Of a DNA stretch of 22,970 nt, positions 12,624 through 18,550 are shown piece after piece. Source of the DNA: a virus; IMG/VR virus record IMGVR_UViG_3300027971_000234, positions 1 through 22,970 of that record, one strand, 5' to 3'. Position 1 is the stretch's first letter, and each line of letters starts with the position of its first letter. The notes below the pieces were generated by a model. It did not search any database, was not told the DNA's origin, and saw only the letters and a list, made by a program, of their open reading frames with translations. The position numbers and the translations under genes were made by a program.

Positions 12624-12983
12624 TTACAGTTTATATAAATAATCTCTAATATCTTTCCAATTATTAGCTATTGAATTTTTAGCTTTAAATCCCTCTTTCA
12701 ATAAGTCATCAATAAACTTGCTTTCAAATAGCTTAACTTCTTTTTTATGTCCTATTAAAAAGTAATGTCCGATAGGGTGTTGCATAGCAAAAGATATTTG
12801 AAACGGGCTAATTCTTATTTTATTGTGGTCAGTACACTTTAGCTCACAGGTGTAAAACCTATGCGTGTTTTGAACATAAAACACAACATCAGGAAACCCT
12901 ACGCCAATAAAATTTTCTATTCTGTGGTGTAGTATCTTTGGTGTTTCCTTTACGAAGCGTTTATAGAGGTCTTTCTCTTTCAC
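12624..12983 (-). CDS. PD-(D/E)XK (VRR-NUC/resolvase-like) nuclease
   Basis: A 119-aa protein with the nuclease core IGVGFPDVVFYVQNTHRFYT followed by CELK. D32 of PDVVFY and E47-x-K49 fit the metal-binding D...ExK signature, and the acidic helix before it supplies E23. The lone domain of about 120 residues fits the small VRR-NUC-type and Holliday junction resolvase-like enzymes of phages. It could resolve branched DNA before packaging or attack host DNA. It is the last gene of a minus-strand run of small genes and its 3' end touches hexamer array 1. The start codon overlaps the stop of the 59-aa upstream gene as ATGA, so translation is coupled. Confidence 0.75.
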   Translation of the reverse strand: MKEKDLYKRFVKETPKILHHRIENFIGVGFPDVVFYVQNTHRFYTCELKCTDHNKIRISPFQISFAMQHPIGHYFLIGHKKEVKLFESKFIDDLLKEGFKAKNSIANNWKDIRDYLYKL

Positions 12984-13159
12984 TCTTTGTGTTTGTTATT
13001 GAGTTCAACATTAACTTCGTTTTCGTAGTCAGATAAAAAATCATCAACTGTTTGTGCTGTTGTGTTATCTATCTCTAAAATGTCCTCTACTTTGCCATTG
13101 TTCCATTTTGCATTAATAGACCACCCAATAATTCTTAATCGTTCTGTGTTTTCACTCAT
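12980..13159 (-). CDS. 59-aa acidic protein of unknown function
   Basis: The ATG at 13159 overlaps the end of the 61-aa gene by 8 bases, and its TGA overlaps the nuclease ATG (ATGA at 12980-12983). Both joints argue that this short frame is real. It reads MSENTERLRIIGWSINAKWN, NGKVEDILEIDNTTAQTVDD and an acidic tail. One beta hairpin and an acidic helix are suggested. Because it is cotranslated with the PD-(D/E)XK nuclease it could be an accessory or inhibitor of that enzyme, which is speculation. No family recognised. Confidence 0.65.
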   Translation of the reverse strand: MSENTERLRIIGWSINAKWNNGKVEDILEIDNTTAQTVDDFLSDYENEVNVELNNKHKE

Positions 13160-13337
13160 TTATTTCTTCCTCACTTTCTTCATCTTCTATTGGATTATGA
13201 TAAAATACAATTCCACCCTCTAAATCGTGTGGATTTTTTAAATCTTCTTTATCGCAAGTATCTAAATAAGCCCAATTTGTATGTCCATAATTTTCTTCGC
13301 AATATTCGTCAAGCATTTCAGAAAAATCTCTACTCAT
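13152..13337 (-). CDS. 61-aa acidic protein of unknown function
   Basis: The product starts MSRDFSEMLDEYCEENYGHT and ends in a very acidic run (EDEESEEEINE). With Asp/Glu far outnumbering Lys/Arg it resembles DNA-mimic or charge-mimic mini-proteins only in composition. No motif fixes a role. Its ATG overlaps the stop of the 119-aa gene upstream by 4 bases (13334-13337), and its own end overlaps the next gene, so it is the middle of a coupled chain. Confidence 0.6.
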   Translation of the reverse strand: MSRDFSEMLDEYCEENYGHTNWAYLDTCDKEDLKNPHDLEGGIVFYHNPIEDEESEEEINE

Positions 13338-13693
13338 TTCAAAGTCCTATATATTTCATGTTGTTCGTGTGCTAATTCTTGTGCTGTTTTAGCGTCATAA
13401 TCTGGTTCTCTATCCTCATCTTTTTCTAAATCAAAGTCGTGTAGGAAAGCCATACTTAATTTTTCTAGTTTTATCATATCTTCATTAGATATTGGTATTT
13501 GACTTTCTATTCTAACTGCTCTCCCGTCAGATAAAAATTGTTCATCATCAATATCTTCATCACAGAAAAATTTAGATATTATTTGTCCGTCAGTATAAAA
13601 AAGACGCTGTTTGTTAGTTATAACTGCATAATCAGTATATTCTCTATCCCCGTCATAAATTCTAAAGCGTAATAGTGTTTTATCTTTTTTCAT
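13334..13693 (-). CDS. 119-aa acidic protein of unknown function
   Basis: Not recognised. The N-terminal half has beta character (LLRFRIYDGDREYTDYAVIT; FYTDGQIISKFFCDE), the centre is acidic, and the C terminus is helical and acidic with KTAQELAHEQHEIYRTL. No TM, metal or nuclease motif is visible. It overlaps the 64-aa gene upstream by 14 bases and the 61-aa gene downstream by 4. It belongs to a run of small minus-strand genes between the two hexamer arrays, which look like an exchangeable accessory module. Confidence 0.6.
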   Translation of the reverse strand: MKKDKTLLRFRIYDGDREYTDYAVITNKQRLFYTDGQIISKFFCDEDIDDEQFLSDGRAVRIESQIPISNEDMIKLEKLSMAFLHDFDLEKDEDREPDYDAKTAQELAHEQHEIYRTLK

Positions 13694-13874
13694 TTTCTAG
13701 TTCCTTTCTATTTCTTATCCCTATTTCTTCTATTACATCTGCCCATTGAAATATGAAGTTTTCGCAAAGGGTTTGCCGATACTTTTTTTCTTTCTTTATA
13801 TTCTCATTAAAATTTATCACAGCTTTGTGATAACTTTCAATAAGTTCTTCTGTTATTATCTTTTTTTCTGCCAT
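13680..13874 (-). CDS. 64-aa helical protein of unknown function
   Basis: A highly charged helical protein: MAEKKIITEELIESYHKAVI, then NFNENIKKEKKYRQ and a final helix ending RKELENEKR. The Lys/Glu pattern suggests a coiled coil or helical hairpin. No family is recognised. It overlaps the 33-aa basic gene upstream by 19 bases and the 119-aa gene downstream by 14. Start chosen at the only in-frame ATG. Confidence 0.55.
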   Translation of the reverse strand: MAEKKIITEELIESYHKAVINFNENIKKEKKYRQTLCENFIFQWADVIEEIGIRNRKELENEKR

Positions 13875-13957
13875 AGCGTTTTAAATACTCGTTTTCCTTT
13901 CTTTTTGTTGTAGCTTCCGTAATATCCGACTACTTCTCTTTTAGTTTTCTTTTTCAT
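13856..13957 (-). CDS. 33-aa very basic mini-protein
   Basis: The ATG at 13957 opens a frame with Lys/Arg at about half its positions: MKKKTKREVVGYYGSYNKKK then GKRVFKTLWQKKR. It fills the gap between the 68-aa gene, which ends at 13959, and the 64-aa gene, which it overlaps by 19 bases. The fit in an otherwise gapless chain is the main support. It would bind nucleic acid or acidic partners if made. Too short for a family call. Confidence 0.45.
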   Translation of the reverse strand: MKKKTKREVVGYYGSYNKKKGKRVFKTLWQKKR

Positions 13958-13958
13958 T

Positions 13959-14165
13959 TTATTCACTTTCTTTTAATACTTTTTTTATTTCGTTTAATAT
14001 CCACTCATTATCATCAACTTCGGGATATTTCATTAAGTGTTCAATCATAGACAATTTATTTTTTAATTGTTTATGACTTTCAACTATTCTAATTGCTCTC
14101 ATCTTTTGTTGTGCAAAAGTATTTTCTAATTTGTCTATTGCAATATTTAATCTTTCATCAAACAT
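13959..14165 (-). CDS. 68-aa helical protein of unknown function
   Basis: An all-helical prediction: MFDERLNIAIDKLENTFAQQ, then KMRAIRIVESHKQLKNKLSM and an acidic C-terminal helix. Leu/Ile heptads are compatible with a coiled coil. No known domain. It starts 2 bases from the stop of the 63-aa gene; a purine-rich GGAAAGTAAAA acts as the ribosome site. Function unknown. Confidence 0.55.
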   Translation of the reverse strand: MFDERLNIAIDKLENTFAQQKMRAIRIVESHKQLKNKLSMIEHLMKYPEVDDNEWILNEIKKVLKESE

Positions 14166-14167
14166 TT

Positions 14168-14359
14168 TTATTTTACTTTCCTTATTATGTTAAAAGAGGA
14201 AACATTATAATAATAATTTCCTTTTTCTATTTGTTCCAACTCTCTTTTTTTATCTCTATACTCCATAGCTTTATGGTACTCGTCAAAAGTTTGATTGTTT
14301 TCAACAGTACAATAATTATGGTTATTAGTTCTTATTACTACATATTTAGTTTCAATCAT
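14168..14359 (-). CDS. 63-aa protein of unknown function
   Basis: The product begins MIETKYVVIRTNNHNYCTVE, then a Lys/Glu helix (YHKAMEYRDKKRELEQIEKG) and a beta-type end (NYYYNVSSFNIIRKVK). Strand, helix, strand arrangement. Not recognised. It starts 1 base after the stop of the 74-aa gene and ends 2 bases before the next ATG, again part of the coupled minus-strand chain. Confidence 0.55.
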   Translation of the reverse strand: MIETKYVVIRTNNHNYCTVENNQTFDEYHKAMEYRDKKRELEQIEKGNYYYNVSSFNIIRKVK

Positions 14360-14360
14360 A

Positions 14361-14585
14361 TTATCCTTGTAAGTTAATTGTCCATTTGTTTTTAGCTGTG
14401 CGGTAGTTATTTTTATCTAAATCAAAATAACAAAACGCTATTTCGCCACTTGTCGTTGTAAATACTTTTGATTTTTCATCAAGCATACCAGAACGACATA
14501 CTGATTTTTTATCTATGTTTTCTTTACCATTAATTTTTTCTGGTACATAGATTATATTAAAATGTGCTTTCTTATTCTCTAACAT
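14361..14585 (-). CDS. 74-aa protein of unknown function
   Basis: The product reads MLENKKAHFNIIYVPEKING, then KENIDKKSVCRSGMLDEKSK and GEIAFCYFDLDKNNYRTAKN. Mixed alpha/beta, two isolated Cys, no recognised motif. A clear AGGAG stands 7 bases before the ATG, inside the 3' end of the 113-aa gene that it overlaps by 14 bases. Function unknown. Confidence 0.6.
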   Translation of the reverse strand: MLENKKAHFNIIYVPEKINGKENIDKKSVCRSGMLDEKSKVFTTTSGEIAFCYFDLDKNNYRTAKNKWTINLQG

Positions 14586-14913
14586 TATTAGACTCCTCTA
14601 AATTTGATAAAGGCACTACTGTTTTACGAGTGTAATCATTACCATAATAATCTTTCCTTTCTTCATTAACTATATCTATTGGTGTTTCGCTTGGTTTAGT
14701 TATTAAACCTAGAGTAAGAACACATCTATCAATATTTTTATTTAACCAATTAATCATACAAGTATAATCACAAAAATAGTTAAGATATTTAGTATAATCA
14801 TATTTAGTAGTAATTTTTTTTGTGCGTAAAACTTTAGCACCTTTAACACCTCTTATCCTAGAGAAAGTATTTCTAGTATGACAAGTAGGATTTTGGCAGT
14901 ATCTTTCACTCAT
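14572..14913 (-). CDS. 113-aa protein with a possible zinc-binding Cys cluster
   Basis: The N-terminal 60 residues hold YCQNPTCHTRNTF (C-x4-C-H) and, ~35 residues on, NYFCDYTCMINW (C-x3-C). Four Cys in two paired knuckles suggest a small zinc-binding module; it is not a standard finger. The region between is basic (KGAKVLRTKKITTKYDYTKY), suited to nucleic acid contact. The C-terminal 50 residues are unremarkable. It is separated from the 316-aa gene by a stem-loop at 14932-14968. Zn binding is inferred from Cys spacing. Confidence 0.6.
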   Translation of the reverse strand: MSERYCQNPTCHTRNTFSRIRGVKGAKVLRTKKITTKYDYTKYLNYFCDYTCMINWLNKNIDRCVLTLGLITKPSETPIDIVNEERKDYYGNDYTRKTVVPLSNLEESNNVRE

Positions 14914-14931
14914 TTTTTTCCTTTCTATTAT

Positions 14932-14968
14932 TTGTTATGGGATATTATATTACAATACCCCATAACAA
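14932..14968. repeat. Intergenic stem-loop between two minus-strand genes
   Basis: TTGTTATGGG (14932-14941) pairs with CCCATAACAA (14959-14968), 10 bp, and the inner bases can extend it after one mismatch. It lies between the stop at 14977 and the start at 14913. No T-run follows, so partial termination or RNA processing between the 316-aa and 113-aa genes is more likely than full termination. Confidence 0.6.
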
Positions 14969-14976
14969 GTCAATTA

Positions 14977-15927
14977 TTAATTTACTGTTGCCTGTACTTG
15001 TCTTGCTTTCTTAAATTGTTCAATCACAGATTTGTTATCTTGTTTTGCTCGTCTTGATTTAATTAAGTTAGCCAAGTTTTCTGGTTGATAAATAGTTAAT
15101 GAAACACCAGCAGTTCTTTGTAGTTCGTTCTCATTAACATCTAAACCCAACGCACCACACAAATCGATTGCGTCCTTAATATATTTATAATCTTTAAGAG
15201 CATTGTGTATATCTCTCATATCTTTAAATATATTTTCTGCCCAAGTATAATGAGCATTAACAAAACTTTCTTTTGCAAGTTTAAAAACTTTCATTTCATT
15301 AAACTCACTATTAAAACAAGGTATTGTTCTTGTACGACAATAGCTAGTTCCGATAACATCAAGAGAAAATTTATCTTTCCACTCTTGATATAATCCACCC
15401 TCACTATTAATCCCAAGAAATTTTTTTATCTTGTCTTTCTCTTGCGTCCAATTAGGATTTTCCCAATTTTCTTTTGCTTTCTGTTGGATATTAATTTCTG
15501 GATTAATACCTGCATTTTTTATTTCGTTTCGATAATATGCAATACCAAAATCAATATTATCAAATCGTCCTGACAAACTTGCGTCCATTTTAAAATCAAA
15601 ATGTTCGGCAACATCATCATCTTTTTGAGTATCAGTTTTCATTTCAGTATTAGCAAAATAAAAACAACTATCTTTGGCAACTACATCACACGCACTACCA
15701 TATTTTTTCTTAAATGCTTGTAGTGTTGCAACATCATTTTTAGGATATGCTCGTTGCACAACATTAGTAGCTAACTTAAATGCTCTATCATAGGCAATAT
15801 TAATATCCTCTTTTGCTGATATAAAATTTTCAAGTTCGGTAGTTTTTTCGTTCTCAAAATGAGATTGAATTAAACCACCAATTTTTTTTCTTATATCTGC
15901 GTTCAGTCTTGTTTTACTTGTTTGCAT
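14977..15927 (-). CDS. 316-aa protein of unknown function (faintly Nmad5-like start)
   Basis: A soluble, mostly helical protein. It starts MQTSKTRLNADIRKKIGGLI; the T-R-L-x-x-x-x-R-x-x-I opening faintly recalls Nmad5-type phage proteins linked to modified nucleotides, but I would not rely on it. The centre has an Asp-rich stretch (DFKMDASLSGRFDNIDFGIA) and Trp-rich loops (NWENPNWTQEKDK). The C-terminal ~90 residues form helices (LKDYKYIKDAIDLCGALGLD) and end with a basic tail. It is the largest gene between the hexamer arrays and the first of the minus-strand run. AGAAAGGA gives a good ribosome site ~8 bases from the ATG. It may be transcribed from within 15928-16140. Confidence 0.6.
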   Translation of the reverse strand: MQTSKTRLNADIRKKIGGLIQSHFENEKTTELENFISAKEDINIAYDRAFKLATNVVQRAYPKNDVATLQAFKKKYGSACDVVAKDSCFYFANTEMKTDTQKDDDVAEHFDFKMDASLSGRFDNIDFGIAYYRNEIKNAGINPEINIQQKAKENWENPNWTQEKDKIKKFLGINSEGGLYQEWKDKFSLDVIGTSYCRTRTIPCFNSEFNEMKVFKLAKESFVNAHYTWAENIFKDMRDIHNALKDYKYIKDAIDLCGALGLDVNENELQRTAGVSLTIYQPENLANLIKSRRAKQDNKSVIEQFKKARQVQATVN

Positions 15928-15957
15928 TTTATTTTCCTTTCTATTTATTTATTAATT

Positions 15958-16095
15958 GTGTGAGTATCAAATCCCTAGCGAGAATTCAAGGTATCTTATA
16001 TACTTACCTTACTATGCTGTTCGAACAATTGATTGGGTACACTTTTTAGCTAGTTCTTTGTGTTTAAACCTATCTCTCTTATTCGATACTCACAC
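15958..16095. ncRNA. Candidate structured element closed by an 11-bp stem
   Basis: GTGTGAGTATC (15958-15968) is the exact reverse complement of GATACTCACAC (16085-16095). Within the 138 bases are AAGGTA/TACCTT (15988-15993 with 16005-16010), a perfect TGTTCGAACA palindrome (16018-16027), CTAGC/GCTAG (15975-15979 with 16049-16053) and a GTTTAAAC palindrome (16062-16069). A multibranched RNA or a mobile-element-like unit would both fit. No open frame is evident inside. Strand is undecided. Confidence 0.4.
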
Positions 16096-16096
16096 C

Positions 16097-16130
16097 TTGT
16101 AAATAAAATTTATTAAAAAATTATTTACAA
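16097..16130. repeat. A/T-rich hairpin
   Basis: TTGTAAATAA (16097-16106) pairs with TTATTTACAA (16121-16130) around a 14-base A/T loop. It abuts the 138-base unit and precedes TATAAT at 16138-16143. It could be a regulator dyad or weak terminator. Confidence 0.45.
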
Positions 16131-16182
16131 ATAAATATATAATGCCCCTTGAAATAAATGTCAATAGGATTATATGGGAAAG

Positions 16183-16310
16183 TGAATATCCAAAATCCCA
16201 AACTTATTAAAGTTCGTATGGGTATATTAAATACACGGATATTCATTAACCTAAATTAGTTATACCCTTTCTTTATTTAGGTTGTTGTGCGTGTGGGGGA
16301 AACTCCACAC
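16183..16310 (+). ncRNA. Structured 5' leader, possible cis-regulatory RNA
   Basis: On the plus strand: TGAATATCC (16183-16191) pairs GGATATTCA (16237-16245), enclosing CCCA/TGGG (16197-16200 with 16219-16222) and AACTT/AAGTT with an ATTA loop. Next comes AACCTAAAT (16248-16256) with ATTTAGGTT (16275-16283). Last is an 8-pair stem GTGTGGGG/CTCCACAC capped by a GAAA tetraloop (16291-16310). GGGTATA (16220-16226) can instead pair TATACCC (16261-16267), breaking into the first two stems. The ATG at 16341 follows 30 bases later. This is the pattern of a switching leader, but no known riboswitch class is recognised. Confidence 0.5.
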
Positions 16311-16340
16311 AATCAATATAAGGGTGAGAAAGAAATAATA

Positions 16341-16517
16341 ATGAAAATACACGCAATAAATATGAATGACGGTTATCATTTAACTTATAACAGTATAGAA
16401 GATTTTATAATGGATTTTAATGATGGTCTTATAAGTTCTGAAACAATAAATTTATATACAGAAGAACAAAAAGAAGAAGTTAATAAAATAAAACAACAAA
16501 TAAAAAAAGGTAAATAA
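16341..16517 (+). CDS. 58-aa protein of unknown function
   Basis: I place the start at the ATG at 16341 rather than a GTG at 16287, because the latter would make the protein run through the tetraloop hairpin at 16291-16310. The product starts MKIHAINMNDGYHLTYNSIE, continues DFIMDFNDGLISSETINLYT and ends in a Lys/Glu-rich helix. Ribosome binding is by a distant AGGG or a purine stretch GAGAAAGAAA. No family recognised. It is followed after 1 base by the 85-aa gene. Its unusually structured leader suggests regulated expression. Confidence 0.6.
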   Translation: MKIHAINMNDGYHLTYNSIEDFIMDFNDGLISSETINLYTEEQKEEVNKIKQQIKKGK

Positions 16518-16518
16518 T

Positions 16519-16776
16519 ATGAAAAAGAAAATAGAAAAAACAATTCTACATAATATTAAAGATGATGATATTGATATGCCTATGCAAACCACTTTTGATA
16601 CTTGGTGTTGGTTTTTAGAGGGTTTTTCAAGTGAGTGTAGTGAAAATGTTTATAAAATGCTTGAAGAATTAGAAATAAAAGAAGATTGGAAATTTCAATC
16701 AAAACTTTTAAATTTTGTCGCAAGAAAAAAAGGTGTAAATATTTGTGATGAAACCGAGTGTTATATTGAACAATAA
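16519..16776 (+). CDS. 85-aa protein of unknown function
   Basis: The product starts MKKKIEKTILHNIKDDDIDM, with a Trp/Phe/Cys-rich middle (TFDTWCWFLEGFSSECSENV) and a helical C terminus (LLNFVARKKGVNICDETECY). Mixed charge, four Cys without a clear metal pattern. It starts one base after the previous stop and is followed by hexamer array 2. Not recognised; probably an early regulatory or host-interaction protein by context. Confidence 0.55.
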   Translation: MKKKIEKTILHNIKDDDIDMPMQTTFDTWCWFLEGFSSECSENVYKMLEELEIKEDWKFQSKLLNFVARKKGVNICDETECYIEQ

Positions 16777-16793
16777 ATAAATAATCCAAAAGC

Positions 16794-16968
16794 ACAGGCG
16801 AATTGTGTTTAAGGCACAGGCACAAGCTATGTTTAAGGCACAGGCACAAGCGAGAACAGGCACAAGCGAACACAGGCGGGAACAAGCGACAATCACAGGC
16901 GAACACAGGCGCAGGCGCAAGCGATAACAGGCGCAGGCGCAAGCGATAACAGGCGCAGGCGCAAGCGA
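16794..16968. repeat. Hexamer repeat array 2 (RCAGGC / RCAAGC), upstream of terS
   Basis: About 175 bases of ACAGGC, GCAGGC, ACAAGC and GCAAGC hexamers, usually closed by GCGA. Higher-order repeats are visible: GTTTAAGGCACAGGCACAAG occurs twice with a 24-base period, and AACAGGCGCAGGCGCAAGCG occurs with a 22-base period in the last third. The right end is 38 bases before the terS start. Same unit and orientation as array 1, but longer and drifting from ACAGGC to GCAGGC. Frames read through it are low complexity and not genes. Confidence 0.9.
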
Positions 16969-17006
16969 ATATTGACCTTTACTCAAACTTACTATAAGCT
17001 CTATTC

Positions 17007-17525
17007 ATGAACCTTCCGAAGAGATTAACAGAAATGCAACAGAAGTTTGCTGAATTATTAGTATTCAATGAAGGTAGAAAGACACCAACAGAATGTGCAA
17101 TAGAAGCGGGATATGATAAAGATTCTGCTCATGTACGCGCAAGCGAATTAAGAAATCCAAATAAATATCCGGGCGTAGTTAAATACATTGGCGAACTGCG
17201 TGAAGAGATTCAAAAGAAATATGAAATCACATTTGAAAAGCATGTAGCTGAACTTGCAAAGTTAAGAGATTCATCTAGGGATAAGGGAGCGTGGTCGGCA
17301 GCCATCAATGCGGAAGTTGCAAGAGGAAAAGCTGCAGGTTTATATGTTGAGCAAAAGATTATACGAACAGGCAAATTAGAAGATATGACTGAAAAAGAAT
17401 TAGAATTAAAAATGAAACAGCTTATTGAAGATCACAAAGGTTTAATAGTAGAAGCTGATTTTAATGTAGTTAATGAAAATCAAATAGAAAGCAAAGAAGA
17501 ACCTAAACAATCTGACTCGATCTAA
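17007..17525 (+). CDS. terS: Probable terminase small subunit
   Basis: This 172-aa protein starts NLPKRLTEMQQKFAELLVFN, then TPTECAIEAGYDKDSAHVRA, SELRNPNKYPGVVKYIGELR. L-T-x-x-Q-x-K-F-x-E followed by A-x-x-AGY-x-x-x-SA-x-x-x-AS-x-L-x-NP matches the small-terminase helix-turn-helix (Terminase_2-like), which recognises the packaging site. A helical central region for oligomerisation and an acidic tail follow (~100-172). Length is usual for the family. It is on the opposite strand from TerL, ~7 kb away. A hexamer array ends 38 bases upstream, and a 12-base copy of the array end (GCGCAAGCGAAT) lies inside the gene at 17137-17148. No good Shine-Dalgarno is seen before the ATG. Confidence 0.85.
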   Translation: MNLPKRLTEMQQKFAELLVFNEGRKTPTECAIEAGYDKDSAHVRASELRNPNKYPGVVKYIGELREEIQKKYEITFEKHVAELAKLRDSSRDKGAWSAAINAEVARGKAAGLYVEQKIIRTGKLEDMTEKELELKMKQLIEDHKGLIVEADFNVVNENQIESKEEPKQSDSI

Positions 17526-17739
17526 TTACTTTAGACATCTTATGTTTTTGTGGTTCAGTTACTAACACAAGTCTATGTGTTTCAAAAGGACCGATTAACA
17601 TATTCTCCATTAATTTTATTTCTGTGATGTCATGTAGATCGCCGTTCGGCATCTGAACTTGTATGCGTGCGTTCTGTGCAATTTCTGACTTTGTCAAAAG
17701 TTTATCAAGCACGCTTGCAAATGTCTTTCCATTTATCAT
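17503..17739 (-). CDS. 78-aa conserved marine-phage protein, unknown function
   Basis: The product starts MINGKTFASVLDKLLTKSEI, then AQNARIQVQMPNGDLHDITE and ends LVLVTEPQKHKMSKVIRSSQ. The F-A-x-x-L-D-K-L-L then NAR-x-x-VQ-PNG-x-L-H-D-I then LVL-T-EP-K-x-K layout is one I have seen repeatedly in marine phages with no assigned function. A small beta-sheet domain is likely. It runs towards terS and overlaps its last 23 bases on the other strand. Confidence 0.65.
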   Translation of the reverse strand: MINGKTFASVLDKLLTKSEIAQNARIQVQMPNGDLHDITEIKLMENMLIGPFETHRLVLVTEPQKHKMSKVIRSSQIV

Positions 17740-17807
17740 TCTGATTTATCTTATCACATTTACATTGATTTAACAATAAGCAGCCAAAGTGAGTTCTATA
17801 AATACAA

Positions 17808-18059
17808 CTAGAGATACTCGATTTTTTTAACAACTCCAATAGGGTAAATATTTCTGTCGCCATAACTTATAATCTCACCATCTTCAATTTCATATGAAGC
17901 AAAGGTCATAACAAAATTATCATCTTTATGAAATAGATGGCCTTCACTCACACAGGTACTACATTGCATATCCTTGAATTCATTCTCCTCGGCCCAACCT
18001 GTATCTCCAAGTATATCTATCCAATGTAATCTAACTCTTGGATATTTGCTAATGCTCAT
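17808..18059 (-). CDS. 83-aa conserved marine-phage protein, unknown function
   Basis: The product starts MSISKYPRVRLHWIDILGDT, then GWAEENEFKDMQCSTCVSEG, HLFHKDDNFVMTFASYEIED and ends IYPIGVVKKIEYL. The arrangement Y-P-x-V-R-x-x-W-x-D, a C-x-x-C, G-x-L-x-x-x-D, FASY-x-x-E-D and a final I-P-x-x-V-V-K resembles small hypothetical proteins I recall from pelagiphages. It is predicted as an all-beta SH3-like barrel. It ends 69 bases from the 78-aa gene. Function unknown. Confidence 0.65.
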   Translation of the reverse strand: MSISKYPRVRLHWIDILGDTGWAEENEFKDMQCSTCVSEGHLFHKDDNFVMTFASYEIEDGEIISYGDRNIYPIGVVKKIEYL

Positions 18060-18550
18060 TCTACATAAGTAGAATTTTTACCCCCCAATTGCAAATTAAA
18101 TTTGAAAAAAGGGGTCGCGTAGCGGGATACACAGAAATCCAGCAAAATGAACTATTTGCAATTCTACCCACTAAAATGAACAGTCCAAAATATGTATATA
18201 AATCAATAGCATATTCCCGCCGTGGCGAATCGTTGATACAAGCCCCTCCAGAATCGTTGTGCGCCAACACTTTTTTTCCCGTGGCGGAGTACAAAACCCT
18301 CTACTATTGATACACCTATGCACTTCTAGACGATTTCCGCCACGAGAGCCACGCGCCACGCTCCTCGAAAATATTTTATTTTATTTCTCTACCCCTAAAA
18401 TTTCCCTTATGTGTGGCGGAGTAATAAAAAAGCTATATAAATCAACGATCCTCGTTCCTCGCTCCGCCATACGTCATTTCGCGCTCATTATTCCGTTGAT
18501 ATGCCATAAAGATCTGCTATTAGGGGGTCGCGGATAGGGGGTAATTAAGC
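18060..18550. other. 490-base non-coding stretch with scattered short repeats
   Basis: No convincing gene is present. Short repeats stand out. GTGGCGGAGTA occurs at 18281-18291 and 18413-18423, and its partial reverse complement TCCGCCAC at 18336-18343. TATATAAATCAA occurs twice (~18195 and ~18433). ATCGTTGAT (18228-18236) faces ATCAACGAT (~18441-18449). GGGGTCGCG occurs near both ends (18111-18119 and 18524-18532). C and G are more frequent than in the neighbouring genes. AGGGGGT is doubled just before the next ATG (18522-18528, 18536-18542), and the second copy serves as its ribosome site. It may be regulatory or a decayed gene. Confidence 0.5.

Larger units (their letters stand above)
15928..16340. 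other. 413-base divergent non-coding region with RNA-like structure
   Basis: No gene is seen between the divergent 316-aa (minus) and 58-aa (plus) genes. From left to right it holds a 138-base unit closed by an 11-bp inverted repeat (15958-16095), an A/T hairpin (16097-16130), a TATAAT (16138-16143) and a densely paired leader (16183-16310). The order suggests a regulatory hub for both directions. Individual parts are listed separately. Confidence 0.55.

Noticed and set aside
16580-16986. Minus-strand frames of 120 and 92 aa across hexamer array 2
   Set aside because: They translate the repeat into Cys/Ala/Leu low-complexity strings (CACACSRLCL) and run against the 85-aa plus-strand gene; no start signal.
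18420-18510. tRNA-like 3' end near CTCCGCCA
   Set aside because: No acceptor pairing, T-arm GTTC-A or anticodon stem could be fitted on either strand.
18089-18537. Plus-strand frames of 73 and 92 aa, and minus-strand frames of 77 and 62 aa, in the 490-base stretch
   Set aside because: Overlapping frames on both strands with TTG/GTG-type starts, no Shine-Dalgarno, and odd composition; taken as chance frames in G+C-richer non-coding DNA.
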